This document shows, piece after piece, positions 26,855 through 35,619 of a DNA stretch of 64,000 nucleotides (position 1 is its first letter; each line of letters starts with the position of its first letter). The DNA is from Burkholderiaceae bacterium (lineage in GTDB: Bacteria; Pseudomonadota; Gammaproteobacteria; Burkholderiales; Burkholderiaceae_C): assembly GCA_019234815.1 (NCBI GenBank), contig JAFALA010000110.1, forward strand, positions 1-64,000. Direction: 5' to 3'. A program made the translations under genes and the position numbers. A model generated the notes under the pieces. The model saw only the letters and a list, made by a program, of their open reading frames with translations, was not told where the DNA came from and ran no database searches.

Positions 26855-28153
26855 TCAAGCGTGCTTCTTGTCGAAGAACTGTTCGTCTTCGGTGGAGCCC
26901 TTCAGCGCGGCGGTCGAAGCTTCGCGCTCGATCGTGGTGGTCACGGCATCGAAGTAGCCGGTACCGACTTCACGCTGGTGCTTGACAGCTGTGAAGCCAC
27001 GTTCGGCAGCGGCGAACTCGGCCTCTTGCAGTTCCACGAAAGCGCTCATGTTGTTGCGAGCGTAGCCGTAGGCCAGGTTGAACATCGAGTAGTTCAGGCT
27101 GTGGAAGCCAGCCAGTGTGATGAACTGGAACTTGTAACCCATGGCACCCAACTCGCGCTGGAACTTGGCGATGGTGGCGTCGTCCAGGTTCTTCTTCCAG
27201 TTGAAGGACGGCGAGCAGTTGTAGGCCAGCAGCTTGCCAGGGAACTTGGCGTGGATGGCGTCGGCAAAGGCCTTAGCGAAAGCCAGGTCTGGCTTGCCGG
27301 TTTCGCACCAGATCATGTCGGCGTAGGGCGCGTAGGCCAGACCGCGGCTGATGGCCTGGTCCAGGCCGTTGCGGGTGCGGAAGAAACCTTCCACGGTGCG
27401 CTCGCCGGTGCAGAAAGGCTTGTCGTTGTCGTCGATGTCGCTGGTGACCAAGTCGCCGGCTTCAGCGTCGGTACGGGCCAGCAGCACGGTGGGGGTGCCC
27501 ATCACGTCGGCAGCCAGGCGAGCTGCGACCAACTTGGCCACGGCTTCGCGAGTCGGGACCAGCACCTTGCCGCCCATGTGGCCGCACTTCTTGGCGGCAG
27601 CCAATTGGTCTTCGAAGTGGACGCCCGCGGCACCTGCTTCGATCATGGCCTTCATCAGCTCGAAAGCGTTCAGCACGCCGCCGAAACCGGCTTCGGCGTC
27701 AGCCACGATGGGCGCGAAGAAATCGGTGTCTTCCTTGCCTTCGCTCCACTGGATTTCGTCGGCGCGCTTGAAGGTGGCGTTGATCTTCTTGACGACCTTG
27801 GGCACCGAGTCCACCGAGTACAGCGATTGGTCGGGATACATCTCGCCATTGCTGTTGGCATCGCCAGCGACTTGCCAGCCCGACAGGTAGATGGCCTTCA
27901 GGCCGGCCTTGACCTGCTGCATGGCCTGGTTGCCGGTCAGCGCGCCCAAGGCGTTGATGAAGGGCTCGGTGTTGACCAGGTTCCACAGCTTCTCGGCACC
28001 GCGCTTGGCCAGCGTGTGCTCGATGTGCAGCGAACCGCGCAGACGCACCACGTCAGCGGCCGTGTAACCGCGGCTGATGCCCTTCCAACGGGGGTTTTCG
28101 GCCCAATCCTTTTCGAGGGCGGCGATTTGCTGTTCACGTGTCAGTTTGGTCAT
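26855..28153 (-). CDS. aceA: Isocitrate lyase
   Basis: Glyoxylate-shunt enzyme of 432 residues that splits isocitrate into succinate and glyoxylate. The catalytic loop reads [17 protein letters not shown] with the nucleophilic Cys of KKCGH; also present are [30 protein letters not shown] and [11 protein letters not shown]. The start at 28153 ([17 protein letters not shown]) has GGAG 6 bases upstream and matches the family N-terminus. It is monocistronic with its own terminator. A strong palindrome about 75-95 bases upstream of the start is a candidate operator. No malate synthase gene is in the window. Confidence 0.96.
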   Translation of the reverse strand: MTKLTREQQIAALEKDWAENPRWKGISRGYTAADVVRLRGSLHIEHTLAKRGAEKLWNLVNTEPFINALGALTGNQAMQQVKAGLKAIYLSGWQVAGDANSNGEMYPDQSLYSVDSVPKVVKKINATFKRADEIQWSEGKEDTDFFAPIVADAEAGFGGVLNAFELMKAMIEAGAAGVHFEDQLAAAKKCGHMGGKVLVPTREAVAKLVAARLAADVMGTPTVLLARTDAEAGDLVTSDIDDNDKPFCTGERTVEGFFRTRNGLDQAISRGLAYAPYADMIWCETGKPDLAFAKAFADAIHAKFPGKLLAYNCSPSFNWKKNLDDATIAKFQRELGAMGYKFQFITLAGFHSLNYSMFNLAYGYARNNMSAFVELQEAEFAAAERGFTAVKHQREVGTGYFDAVTTTIEREASTAALKGSTEDEQFFDKKHA

Positions 28154-28225
28154 GGGGAGCTCCTGTGAAGGGAAAAACGAAGGACTTGATGGGCTCAAGA
28201 TTAGGCTTTTCCGCGGCGCTCGCCA

Positions 28226-28247
28226 AGACTTATGTCTTATATAAGAC
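28226..28247. promoter_or_regulatory. Palindromic candidate operator upstream of aceA
   Basis: GTCTTATATAAGAC (28234-28247) is a perfect 14-bp palindrome. A second, overlapping inverted repeat AGAC-TTAT-GTCT (28226-28237) shares its GTCT half. Both lie within an AT-rich tract about 75-95 bases before the aceA start. The shape suits a dimeric repressor such as a GntR-type regulator; the protein is not identified. Confidence 0.55.
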
Positions 28248-28400
28248 TAAAAAATTTATTATTTAAAATCAATTAGTTGATTTTTAAATTTCGCAATACG
28301 AACTGCTATTCACCATAATGAGAAATTTTGTCGCGCCGCAACATGATGAAATTTTACGATCTGAAAGTGGTATTTCATATCGTGAGAGCAGACCAGCAAC

Positions 28401-29003
28401 TCAGATCCCGCCGACGAAATAGCGCTTCAGCCCGGCCAGAATCATCTCCACGGCGATGGCCGTCAGCACCAGGCCCATCAACTTCTCCATGGCCGACACG
28501 ACCGAGTCGCCCAGGATCTTACGGATGCGGTCGGCCAGCACCAGCGTCAGGCCCGACACCACCATCGCCGCGCTCAGGGCGCCAATCCACGACACCATGC
28601 GATCGGGCTGCCTGGACGCCAGCAGCAGCACGGTCGCCATGGCAGAGGGGCCGGCCAGCAAGGGCACGGCCAGCGGGAAGATGTAGGGCTCCTTGCCTGC
28701 TTCAACGCCGTAGACCGATTCGCCGGCCGAGCCGAAGATCATCCGGATCGCCACCAGGGCCAGGATCACGCCACCCGCCACTTCGAGCGAGCGCTCCGAC
28801 AGGTGCATGACCTGCAGGAAGCCCTCGCCGAAAAACATGAAGGCGAACAGCACGGCGAAGGCGATGCCGGACTCGCGTATTGCCATGCGAGCGCGCCGCT
28901 CCTTGGGCACCTCACGCAGGATGGAAATGAAAATGGGCAGGCTGCCCAGCGGGTCGAGCACCAGCAGGAGCAGGACGAAGGCGGAGAAAAAACTGTGTTC
29001 CAT
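28401..29003 (-). CDS. MarC family integral membrane protein
   Basis: About 200 residues with six predicted membrane helices. MEHSFFSAFVLLLLVLDPLGSLPIFISIL is the characteristic N-terminal signature of the MarC/YhgN family, and IFPLAVPLLAGPSAMATVLLL is the second conserved block. Function of the family is not established (MarC is not needed for the multiple-antibiotic resistance once ascribed to it). The ATG at 29003 gives the family length; one six codons upstream, at 29021, is also possible. Only 24 bases or fewer separate it from the xerD stop, so it follows queG and xerD in one unit. Confidence 0.88.
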   Translation of the reverse strand: MEHSFFSAFVLLLLVLDPLGSLPIFISILREVPKERRARMAIRESGIAFAVLFAFMFFGEGFLQVMHLSERSLEVAGGVILALVAIRMIFGSAGESVYGVEAGKEPYIFPLAVPLLAGPSAMATVLLLASRQPDRMVSWIGALSAAMVVSGLTLVLADRIRKILGDSVVSAMEKLMGLVLTAIAVEMILAGLKRYFVGGI

Positions 29004-29027
29004 GGCGGTATTGTCCGCCATGGGGCC

Positions 29028-29957
29028 TTAACCGCGTGGATGGTGCTCCGCGTGCAACGCCTTCAAACGTGCCCGGGCCACGTGGGTGTAGATCTGCGTC
29101 GTCGACAGATCGGCATGCCCGAGCAGCAGCTGCACCACGCGCAGATCGGCGCCGTGGTTCAGTAGATGCGTGGCAAAGGCGTGACGCAGCGTATGCGGCG
29201 AGATCGGATTGCGGATGCCGGCCTGCAGCGCGTATTTCTTGATCAGCTTCCAGAACATCTGCCGGCTCATGGGCTGGCCCTGCTGCGTCAGGAACAAGAC
29301 GTCGCTGCGTTGCACGCCCAGCAGCTGCGGCCGTGCCACGGCCAGGTACCGCAGCAGATGTTCATGCGCCTGCTCACCAAACGGCACCAGACGCTCCTTG
29401 GAGCCCTTGCCCGTGACGCGCAGCGCCGCCTCCTTGAGGCTCAGGTGCACGCTCTTGAGCGTCACCAGCTCGGTCACGCGCAAGCCGCTGGCGTACATCA
29501 GCTCCAGCATGGCGCGGTCGCGGGTTCCCAACGAATCGTCGGAGGGCGCGGCGAGCAGGGCTTCGACCTCGGATTGCGACAGGGTCTTGGGCACGCGCAG
29601 GGCCTGCTTGGCGTTCTGCAGGCGCAGGGTCGGGTCTTGCTGGATGCGCCCCTCCCTCAAGGCCCAGCGGAAATAGCGCTTGAACACGCTGAGGCGACGG
29701 TTGGTGCTGGTGGCCTTGCTGCCTGCGTGGCGCGCCGCGGCATAGTCCAGCAAGCTCGATTCAGTGGACTGATCCAAAGTCAGTTGACGGGTTGCGCCCA
29801 GCCAAGCGGCATACAGCGTCAGGTCGCGACGATAGGCGTCCAGGGTGTTGCGCGAGAGCCCGTCTTCGATCCACAAGGCTTCAATGAATGCCGCAACCGC
29901 GGCCTGGCTGCCGGGGCCGAGCGCGTCCTCGGACGAAGGTGCGGCAGCGGCGTTCAT
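29028..29957 (-). CDS. xerD: Tyrosine recombinase XerD
   Basis: Site-specific recombinase of 309 residues that resolves chromosome dimers at dif with XerC. The N-terminal SAM-like domain has FIEALWIEDGLSRNTLDAYRRDLTLYAAWL. The catalytic domain shows ASGLRVTELVTL (Arg), a Lys-bearing hairpin at VTGKGSKERLVP, HTLRHAFATHLL (His-x-x-Arg), LLGHADLSTTQIYTHV (His and nucleophile Tyr). The ATG at 29957 overlaps the queG stop in ATGA, which fixes the start better than the codon seven residues upstream. It is a chromosomal housekeeping recombinase, not part of an integron or phage. Confidence 0.92.
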   Translation of the reverse strand: MNAAAAPSSEDALGPGSQAAVAAFIEALWIEDGLSRNTLDAYRRDLTLYAAWLGATRQLTLDQSTESSLLDYAAARHAGSKATSTNRRLSVFKRYFRWALREGRIQQDPTLRLQNAKQALRVPKTLSQSEVEALLAAPSDDSLGTRDRAMLELMYASGLRVTELVTLKSVHLSLKEAALRVTGKGSKERLVPFGEQAHEHLLRYLAVARPQLLGVQRSDVLFLTQQGQPMSRQMFWKLIKKYALQAGIRNPISPHTLRHAFATHLLNHGADLRVVQLLLGHADLSTTQIYTHVARARLKALHAEHHPRG

Positions 29958-31057
29958 GTGCCCTGCTCCAATGCCCAATCGATATGCTCGGCCAGCAGGG
30001 GCGTCGCGGTATCGCGCTCAGCGTTCAAGGCCTCGCGCAAGGCTTGCGAAGCTTCCCTCGGCAGTCGATTCGCCAGCGCATTGCCCATGGCCACCGCCAA
30101 GTTGCGCCGCCAACGTGCATAGCCGATGCGCCGGATGGCGGATCCTTCGGTGCGATGCAAAAACTCGGGCTCGCTCCAGCGCCACAGGTCCAGCAATTGC
30201 GGTGCCGTGAGCGCGGCGCGGCTGTCGAAGTCGGGCAGCGCGCTGCGCTGGGCAAATTTGTTCCAGGGACAGACCAGCTGACAATCGTCGCAGCCGTAGA
30301 TGCGATTGCCCAACGCCGACCGGAGTTCGACGGGAATGGCACCGTCGTGCTCAATCGTCAGGTAGGAAATGCAACGCCGCGCATCGACCCGGTACGGTGC
30401 CACGATGGCCTGGGTCGGACAAACGCGCAGGCATGCATCGCAGCTGCCGCAATGCGGCGCCTCGGGCGCACTCAACGGCAGCGGCAGGTTCAGATAGATC
30501 TCGCCGAGAAAGAACATCGAGCCTGCTTCGCGGTTGAGCGTCAAGGTGTGCTTGCCCCTCCATCCCAGGCCCGAGCGAGAGGCCAGCTCCACCTCCAGCA
30601 CCGGCGCGGAGTCGGTGAACACGCGGTAGCCCATCGGGCCGATCAACTGTTCCAGCCGCGTGGCAAGCTGCTGCAGGCGGGACCGCAGCACCTTGTGATA
30701 GTCGCGCCCACGGGCGTAGAGGGACACCTGTGCTTGTGTCGGCGCCTTCAAACCCTGCCATTCAATCTCGCGCCATTCGGACGAGGTGCTGGCCGGCAAG
30801 TAGTCCATGCGCGCCGTCAGCACACGAACCGTGCCCGGTACCAGCTCGCGGGGTCTCGCGCGCTTGAGCCCATGGGCAGCCATGTAGTGCATGCTGCCGT
30901 GAAAACCAGACTCCAGCCAGGCCAACAGACCGGGTTCGGCGCTGGAGAGGTCGACGTCGGCCACGCCAATCTGTGAAAATCCCAATTCATGCGCCCACTC
31001 GCACAGGTGCGCCATCACGGCGGCAAGATCGGGGGGGTTGTCAATCGGTTTGAGCAC
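29954..31057 (-). CDS. queG: Epoxyqueuosine reductase
   Basis: Cobalamin-dependent enzyme of 367 residues for the last step of queuosine synthesis in tRNA. Two 4Fe-4S clusters are ligated by CGSCDACLRVCPTQAI and, further on, CDDCQLVCPWNKFAQ, the bacterial QueG arrangement. Also visible are GFSQIGVADVDLSS near the start and KRARPRELVPGTVRVLTARMDY. The C-terminal region has the HEAT-like repeats of QueG (RRIGYARWRRNLAVAMGNA). It is divergent from tsaE, as often in proteobacteria, with only 17 bases between the two starts. Confidence 0.94.
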   Translation of the reverse strand: MLKPIDNPPDLAAVMAHLCEWAHELGFSQIGVADVDLSSAEPGLLAWLESGFHGSMHYMAAHGLKRARPRELVPGTVRVLTARMDYLPASTSSEWREIEWQGLKAPTQAQVSLYARGRDYHKVLRSRLQQLATRLEQLIGPMGYRVFTDSAPVLEVELASRSGLGWRGKHTLTLNREAGSMFFLGEIYLNLPLPLSAPEAPHCGSCDACLRVCPTQAIVAPYRVDARRCISYLTIEHDGAIPVELRSALGNRIYGCDDCQLVCPWNKFAQRSALPDFDSRAALTAPQLLDLWRWSEPEFLHRTEGSAIRRIGYARWRRNLAVAMGNALANRLPREASQALREALNAERDTATPLLAEHIDWALEQGT

Positions 31058-31074
31058 TTCGTTCGGTTCAAGTT

Positions 31075-31572
31075 TTGATCATTTTAGAAACACGTCATCT
31101 CCATTGGCCCGACGAGGCTGCTTGTGAGCGATTCGCGCAGGCGCTGGCCCGTCTTCCCGGCTTGATGAATGCCAGCATCGAGCTGTACGGCTGCCTCGGC
31201 GCCGGCAAGACCAGCTTCGTGCGCCACCTGCTGCGGGCCCTGGGCGTGCAAGGTCGCGTCAAGAGCCCCAGCTACGCCGTGATGGAAAGCTATGCGCTGG
31301 CGCATGGCGAAGCCAGCCATTTCGACTTCTACCGCTTCAGCGATCCGCGTGAATGGGAAGAGGCGGGCTTTCGCGAGGTGTTCACCCGCCCCGGCCTCAA
31401 GCTCAGCGAATGGCCGGAGCATGCCGCCGGCATGCTGCCCGACCCCACCCTGCGCCTGACCCTGGCCGTGCAGGACGACGACAGCCGGGCCGTGACGCTG
31501 GAGGCCTGTACGGCCGAGGGCCAGGCCTTGCTGCAGGACCTCGATTCGGTGCTCCCGGGAGTTGCACCATGA
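31075..31572 (+). CDS. tsaE: tRNA threonylcarbamoyladenosine biosynthesis ATPase TsaE
   Basis: P-loop protein of 165 residues that works with TsaB and TsaD to make t6A37 in tRNAs. The Walker A is GCLGAGKTS (39-47), preceded by a typical short beta strand. HFDFYRFSDPREWEEAGFREVF is the HxDxYR signature and LKLSEWPEHA the conserved EWPE block. A TTG start at 31075 is the only reasonable initiation before the conserved part. Its stop overlaps the amiC start (ATGA), the common tsaE-ami coupling. Confidence 0.91.
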   Translation: MIILETRHLHWPDEAACERFAQALARLPGLMNASIELYGCLGAGKTSFVRHLLRALGVQGRVKSPSYAVMESYALAHGEASHFDFYRFSDPREWEEAGFREVFTRPGLKLSEWPEHAAGMLPDPTLRLTLAVQDDDSRAVTLEACTAEGQALLQDLDSVLPGVAP

Positions 31573-32987
31573 GCCGCGCTCGCCGCGAGGCCCTGCGACA
31601 GATGGGCTCGCTCGCGCTGCTGCTGCAGGCGCCGCAGTTGGCGCGAGCCGCCGTGCCATCCACGGCCGCCTCGGCAGGCAGCAACGCAGCCGCTGCAAAC
31701 ATCGTCGCCGTGCGGGTCTGGCCGGCCGACGCCTATACGCGGGTCACGATCGAATCCGACCAGGCCCTGTCGGCCAAGCCCTTTCTGGCCCACAACCCGG
31801 ACCGGCTGGTGATCGACATCGACGACCTTGAACTCAGTCCCGGCCTGCGCGAGCTGCTGGGCAAGGTCAAGCCGGACGACCCCTATATCGCCGGCGTCCG
31901 CGTCGGACAAAACCAGCCCCGCGTGGTTCGCATCGTGCTCGATTTGAAGCAGCCCGTGGCGCCGCAGGTGTTCACGATCGCACCGGTGGCGGCGTACAAG
32001 TACCGGCTGGTGCTCGACCTGCATCCGCAGGAAGAGGTGGACCCCCTGCTCGCCTTGGTGCAGGAAAAGGAGAAAGCCGAGCAGGCGGCGGCCCAATCGG
32101 TGCAGGATGCCCTGGGCGAGTTGATCGGGCGCATTGACCGCCCTGAGATGACCGGCAAACCCGGCGGCCCCAGCGTGCCTTTGCCTGCCGCATCAGAGGC
32201 ACAAGCGCCGCACGGCATCACACCGATGCCGCCCCACCCTGCGCCCCCGCCTCTCATGGCCCAGCAGACGCTGGACCGCTTGATCGTGATCGCGCTGGAC
32301 CCCGGCCACGGCGGCGAAGATCCGGGCGCCATTGGACCGTCCGGGCTGAAGGAAAAGGACGTGGTGCTGTCGATCGGCAAGCAGTTGCGCGACCGTCTCA
32401 ACGGCAACCCCAATATCCGCGTCATGATGACCCGCGACGAGGACTTCTTCGTACCGCTGCACGAGCGCGTGCGCAAGGCCATGCGGGTGCAGGCCGACCT
32501 GTTCGTGTCCATCCACGCCGATGCCTTCTTCACGCCGCAAGCCCGTGGCGCCTCGGTCTTTGCCCTCAGCACGACGGGGGCCAGCAGCAGTGCCGCGCGC
32601 TGGATGGCCGAACGCGAGAACGGCGCCGACCAAGTGGGCGGCATCAACGTCAAGGTCAAGGACAGCAGCGTGCTGCGCGCCATGCTGGACATGAGCACCA
32701 CGGCGCAGATCAAGGACAGCCTCAAGCTTGGCGGCGAAGTGCTGGGGCAGATCGGCAAGGTCGGGGCTTTGCACAAGGGCAGCGTCGAACAGGCCGGTTT
32801 TGCCGTGCTGAAGGCGCCGGACGTGCCCTCCATCCTGGTGGAAACGGCCTTCATTTCCAACCCGGAGGAAGAAGCCCGCCTGAGCGACCCCGCCTACCAG
32901 ACCCGGCTGGTCGAGGCCCTGGCCACTGGCATCGCGCGCTATTTCGCCAAGAACCCGCCGCTGGCGCGGCACCGCGTCGTGTCTTGA
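31569..32987 (+). CDS. amiC: N-acetylmuramoyl-L-alanine amidase AmiC
   Basis: Cell-division amidase of 472 residues that cuts the peptide from peptidoglycan. An N-terminal twin-arginine-like signal (MSRARREALRQMGSLALLLQ) is followed by an AMIN domain (about 45-150) for septal targeting and a Pro/Ala-rich linker. The amidase_3 domain has zinc ligands in DPGHGGEDPG, KEKDVVLSIGKQL (Glu) and SIHADAFF, and the catalytic Glu in SILVETAFISN. The insertion between the last His and the Glu, including the SSVLRAMLDMSTTAQ stretch, corresponds to the regulatory helix that EnvC/NlpD-type activators displace. Export by Tat is inferred from the signal. Confidence 0.93.
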   Translation: MSRARREALRQMGSLALLLQAPQLARAAVPSTAASAGSNAAAANIVAVRVWPADAYTRVTIESDQALSAKPFLAHNPDRLVIDIDDLELSPGLRELLGKVKPDDPYIAGVRVGQNQPRVVRIVLDLKQPVAPQVFTIAPVAAYKYRLVLDLHPQEEVDPLLALVQEKEKAEQAAAQSVQDALGELIGRIDRPEMTGKPGGPSVPLPAASEAQAPHGITPMPPHPAPPPLMAQQTLDRLIVIALDPGHGGEDPGAIGPSGLKEKDVVLSIGKQLRDRLNGNPNIRVMMTRDEDFFVPLHERVRKAMRVQADLFVSIHADAFFTPQARGASVFALSTTGASSSAARWMAERENGADQVGGINVKVKDSSVLRAMLDMSTTAQIKDSLKLGGEVLGQIGKVGALHKGSVEQAGFAVLKAPDVPSILVETAFISNPEEEARLSDPAYQTRLVEALATGIARYFAKNPPLARHRVVS

Positions 32988-33002
32988 ATAGACTCTTGAA
33001 AC

Positions 33003-33040
33003 AAAAACGGAGACCCATCTTTCGATAGATCTCCGTGATT
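33003..33040 (-). terminator. Terminator between amiC and the tRNA-Lys cluster
   Basis: Stem ACGGAGA / TCTCCGT (33007-33013 with 33030-33036), extended inside by ATCT/AGAT. Read on the minus strand it is followed by TTTTTG, so it ends the tRNA transcript. It may also slow transcription coming from amiC, but the T-run on that side is weaker. Confidence 0.75.
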
Positions 33041-33041
33041 T

Positions 33042-33117
33042 TGGTGGGCCCTGTAGGATTCGAACCTACGACCAACGGATTAAGAGTCCGCTGCTCTACC
33101 AACTGAGCTAAGAGCCC
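33042..33117 (-). tRNA. tRNA-Lys (anticodon CTT), copy 1
   Basis: 76-base cloverleaf on the minus strand starting GGGCTCTTAGCTCAGTTGG, with anticodon loop CTCTTAA (anticodon CTT), T-arm GGTTCGAATCC and an encoded CCA end. The acceptor stem GGGCTCT pairs with GGGCCC-side bases through G-U allowance. Confidence 0.95.
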
Positions 33118-33190
33118 TGAATTCTCATTTGTTCTCGCATTCGTCAAAAATGCGGGAAACCGAGAGTATAACCTGAAATTGCAGAAATTT

Positions 33191-33266
33191 TGGTGGGCCC
33201 TGTAGGATTCGAACCTACGACCAACGGATTAAGAGTCCGCTGCTCTACCAACTGAGCTAAGAGCCC
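33191..33266 (-). tRNA. tRNA-Lys (anticodon CTT), copy 2
   Basis: Second copy with the same 76-base sequence as the one 73 bases downstream, including the CTT anticodon and encoded CCA. The spacers between the copies differ, so the identity is confined to the tRNA gene and a few flanking bases. Confidence 0.95.
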
Positions 33267-33292
33267 GTCCACGCATTCTGAAGTTCAATTTT

Positions 33293-33368
33293 TGGTGGGT
33301 CGTGCAGGATTCGAACCTGCGACCAACGGATTAAAAGTCCGCTGCTCTACCGACTGAGCTAACGACCC
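33293..33368 (-). tRNA. tRNA-Lys (anticodon TTT)
   Basis: 76 bases starting GGGTCGTTAGCTCAGTCGG, anticodon loop CTTTTAA (anticodon TTT), T-arm GGTTCGAATCC and encoded CCA. It decodes AAA and, by wobble, AAG. It is first in the leftward three-gene tRNA-Lys transcript. Confidence 0.95.
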
Positions 33369-33428
33369 ACATTTCAGCACTATTTCAGCATTTCACTGTC
33401 AGCACTTCACTTTTCAGCGAAGCCTTAG

Positions 33429-33458
33429 ATTATAGAAGTAAATTTGATGACCAATCAA
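33429..33458 (-). promoter_or_regulatory. Sigma-70 promoter of the tRNA-Lys cluster
   Basis: On the minus strand TTGATT (33453-33458) and a perfect TATAAT (33429-33434) are separated by 18 bases, about 60 bases upstream of the first tRNA-Lys. The -35 overlaps the end of tcdA. Confidence 0.65.
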
Positions 33459-34225
33459 GACTTGGCCAGAAAATTCTTCACCAGCTCCGCAGCCGCTGTC
33501 ATGCCGAAGCCCGCCGTCACTGCCACGCTGGACCCGTAGCCATGGCAGTTCAGGCTCCCGTCCATCTCGCAGGCGGTGTCAGGTTTGGTGATCGGTTCGC
33601 GCGAGAACACGCAGCTCAGCTTCATGCTGCCCTGCTTGGGGAAGCCATGGAACTTGCGCAGACGCTGGCGCAGGCTGGCCAGCAGGGGATCGTGCGTGGT
33701 GGCTGATAGATCGTGCACCTCGACCGCCTGCGGCGCGCGCTTGCCGCCAGCCGCGCCCACCGTCACGAAGCTCAGGCCGAGATCGCGCGCCCATGCGGCC
33801 AGCACGGCCTTGGCGCGAATCTGGTCGCAGGCATCCACCAATCCGTCGAGCGGCTTGCCGCCGATCAAGGCAGGCCAATTGCCTTCCTCGACGAACTCCT
33901 CGATGCCCTGCACCTGGCAGCCCGGGTGGATCTCGCCGATGCGAAGCCGCAGCGCCTCGACCTTGGCCATGCCCAGCGTCGAGCTCAAGGCCTGGATCTG
34001 CCGATTCACGTTGGACTCGGCCACCTGGTCCAGGTCGATCAGAGTCAACTCAGCCACGCCCATGCGGGCCAGGGCTTCAGCCACCCATGAACCCACGCCG
34101 CCGACACCGACCACCGCAAAGCGCGCGGCCCGCAGGCGTAGGTAATCGCGCTCGCCATACAAGCGACGCAAACCGCCAAAACGGCGTTCCGCATCGGCTT
34201 CCAATTCGGGCAAGACCAGTGACAT
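33455..34225 (-). CDS. tcdA: tRNA threonylcarbamoyladenosine dehydratase TcdA
   Basis: E1-like enzyme of about 256 residues that dehydrates t6A to cyclic t6A (also called CsdL/YgdL). Nucleotide-binding motif VVGVGGVGSWVAEALARMG, acidic LTLIDLDQVAESNVNRQIQAL and the DACDQIRAKAVLAAW segment are diagnostic. The C-terminal region has SCVFSREPI and NCHGYGSSVAVTAGFGMTAA. ATG at 34225 is chosen; GTG four codons upstream is possible. It follows cpoB by a short gap. It shares the t6A pathway with tsaE in this window, though the two are not in one operon. Confidence 0.92.
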   Translation of the reverse strand: MSLVLPELEADAERRFGGLRRLYGERDYLRLRAARFAVVGVGGVGSWVAEALARMGVAELTLIDLDQVAESNVNRQIQALSSTLGMAKVEALRLRIGEIHPGCQVQGIEEFVEEGNWPALIGGKPLDGLVDACDQIRAKAVLAAWARDLGLSFVTVGAAGGKRAPQAVEVHDLSATTHDPLLASLRQRLRKFHGFPKQGSMKLSCVFSREPITKPDTACEMDGSLNCHGYGSSVAVTAGFGMTAAAELVKNFLAKS

Positions 34226-34246
34226 CTCGTGGATCACGCTCGTCGA

Positions 34247-35029
34247 TCACTTCAGAGCGGCCAGCCGCTCCTTGCCTGCCTTGGCCGCTTCGGTGCCCGG
34301 GTAGGCCTTGATCAGGTCTTCAAGACTGCGGCGCGCCGCCTTGTTGTCCTTCAACTCGATCTGGCAATTGGCCAGCGACAGCAAGGCTTCCGCCGCCCGC
34401 GGATGCTCAGGGTTGGCGACGATCAAGGCCTTGAAGGTGGCAATGGCATCCTTGTAATTGCGTTGACCGTACTGCGCATTGCCCAGCCAGAAACGCGCCG
34501 AATCGGCGTAGCCGCTGTTGGGGTAGCGGCGCAGAAAGCTGCCCAGCGAATTGCAGGCCTCGGCAAAATCGCCTTTGCGGACCGCGGCGATGGCCCCCTC
34601 GTACAGGCGACGCTCGTCGGGGTCGACCGTGAACTCCTTACCGTCCAGCGTCACCTTTTGCGGCTCTAGCGGCCGCAGGCGCTGGTCGACCGCAGCGGAC
34701 TCGTCGCTGACCTTGCGCTGCGTGTCTGCCAGGTCGCGGGCCAGTTGCTCGTTCTGGCCGCGCAGGCGCGCGATTTCGCCGCGCAGCGCCTCGATCTGGC
34801 CGTTCAGGTCGAGCAGGCTGCGGCGCAGCGGTTCGACCTGATCGGTGATCAGGCTCTGCGTCTGCGCACTCTGCGCCTTTTGTCCATCGTCCAGTTGTTG
34901 CACTTTGGCCCGCAGGTCGAGGATCGCCTTGCGCGCCTCCTCGTCCTCGAACAGGCCCGCATGGGCATTCAGGGACAGGGTTCCCGCTGCCAGCAGGCTC
35001 CACACCAGCTTCGATCGAATGCCCTTCAT
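34247..35029 (-). CDS. cpoB: Cell division coordinator CpoB (YbgF)
   Basis: Periplasmic protein of 260 residues with a signal peptide (LVWSLLAAGTLSLNAHA), an N-terminal trimerising coiled coil rich in Leu, Gln and Arg (about residues 30-115) and C-terminal TPR repeats (LYEGAIAAVRKGDFAEACNSL, SARFWLGNAQYGQRNYKDAI, AEALLSLANCQIELKDNKAA). CpoB links TolA and PBP1B to coordinate outer-membrane constriction with septal synthesis. It starts one base after the pal stop, the usual pal-cpoB arrangement. Confidence 0.93.
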   Translation of the reverse strand: MKGIRSKLVWSLLAAGTLSLNAHAGLFEDEEARKAILDLRAKVQQLDDGQKAQSAQTQSLITDQVEPLRRSLLDLNGQIEALRGEIARLRGQNEQLARDLADTQRKVSDESAAVDQRLRPLEPQKVTLDGKEFTVDPDERRLYEGAIAAVRKGDFAEACNSLGSFLRRYPNSGYADSARFWLGNAQYGQRNYKDAIATFKALIVANPEHPRAAEALLSLANCQIELKDNKAARRSLEDLIKAYPGTEAAKAGKERLAALK

Positions 35030-35030
35030 T

Positions 35031-35567
35031 TCATTTGTCCTTTAACTCAACACGTCGGTTCTTGGCCCAGGCTGCCTCGTCATGGCCCTCCACGGCGGGC
35101 TGTTCCTTGCCGAAACTAACCGGCTCGATTTGAGACGCCTGCACGCCCAGCACACCCAGTGCCTGGGCGACGGCTTCGGCACGTTTCTGACCCAGGGCCA
35201 GGTTGTATTCGCGGCCGCCCCGCTCGTCGGTGTGGCCTTCCAGGCTCAGGTGGATTTTCCGGTCAAAGCTCAGGCGCTTGGCATGGGCATCCAACAGGCT
35301 GCGGTATTCGTCTTTCACCGCAAAGCTGTCGAAATCGAAATACACCACCCGCTGGTTGGCCACCGCCGAGCTCAGCTGCGCACCCAGGTCCACGGTCTGG
35401 ACCTTGGACTCGGAGGCCGCGCCAGTCGCCGCCTTTGCACCCAGGGAAGAAGAAGCCGGCTGGGCCAGCTTGTCCTCCACCGGCGCCTTCTCGCCCAAGG
35501 GGGTCGAACTGCAGGCCGCCAGCAGGCCTAGAGCCAGCAAGGCCGCGAACATGTTGTGCATCTTCAT
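35031..35567 (-). CDS. pal: Peptidoglycan-associated lipoprotein Pal
   Basis: Outer-membrane lipoprotein of 178 residues. The lipobox is LLAAC with lipidated Cys19. An Ala/Ser/Lys linker is followed by an OmpA-type peptidoglycan-binding domain: VYFDFDSFAVKDEYRSLLDAH, SLEGHTDERGGREYNLALGQKRAEAV, KNRRVEL. It binds TolB and peptidoglycan within the Tol-Pal envelope machine. GAGGAG is 6 bases before the ATG at 35567; an internal ATG two codons on is less likely. Confidence 0.94.
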   Translation of the reverse strand: MKMHNMFAALLALGLLAACSSTPLGEKAPVEDKLAQPASSSLGAKAATGAASESKVQTVDLGAQLSSAVANQRVVYFDFDSFAVKDEYRSLLDAHAKRLSFDRKIHLSLEGHTDERGGREYNLALGQKRAEAVAQALGVLGVQASQIEPVSFGKEQPAVEGHDEAAWAKNRRVELKDK

Positions 35568-35619
35568 GCATCTCTCCTCTGAATCAAGGACGCCTCGTCG
35601 GCGCCTGAGTGCCATCTCA

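Noticed and set aside
29028-29957. Tyrosine recombinase as evidence of an integrated element
   Set aside because: It is XerD by motifs, length and its coupling to queG; no att repeats or cargo genes are adjacent.
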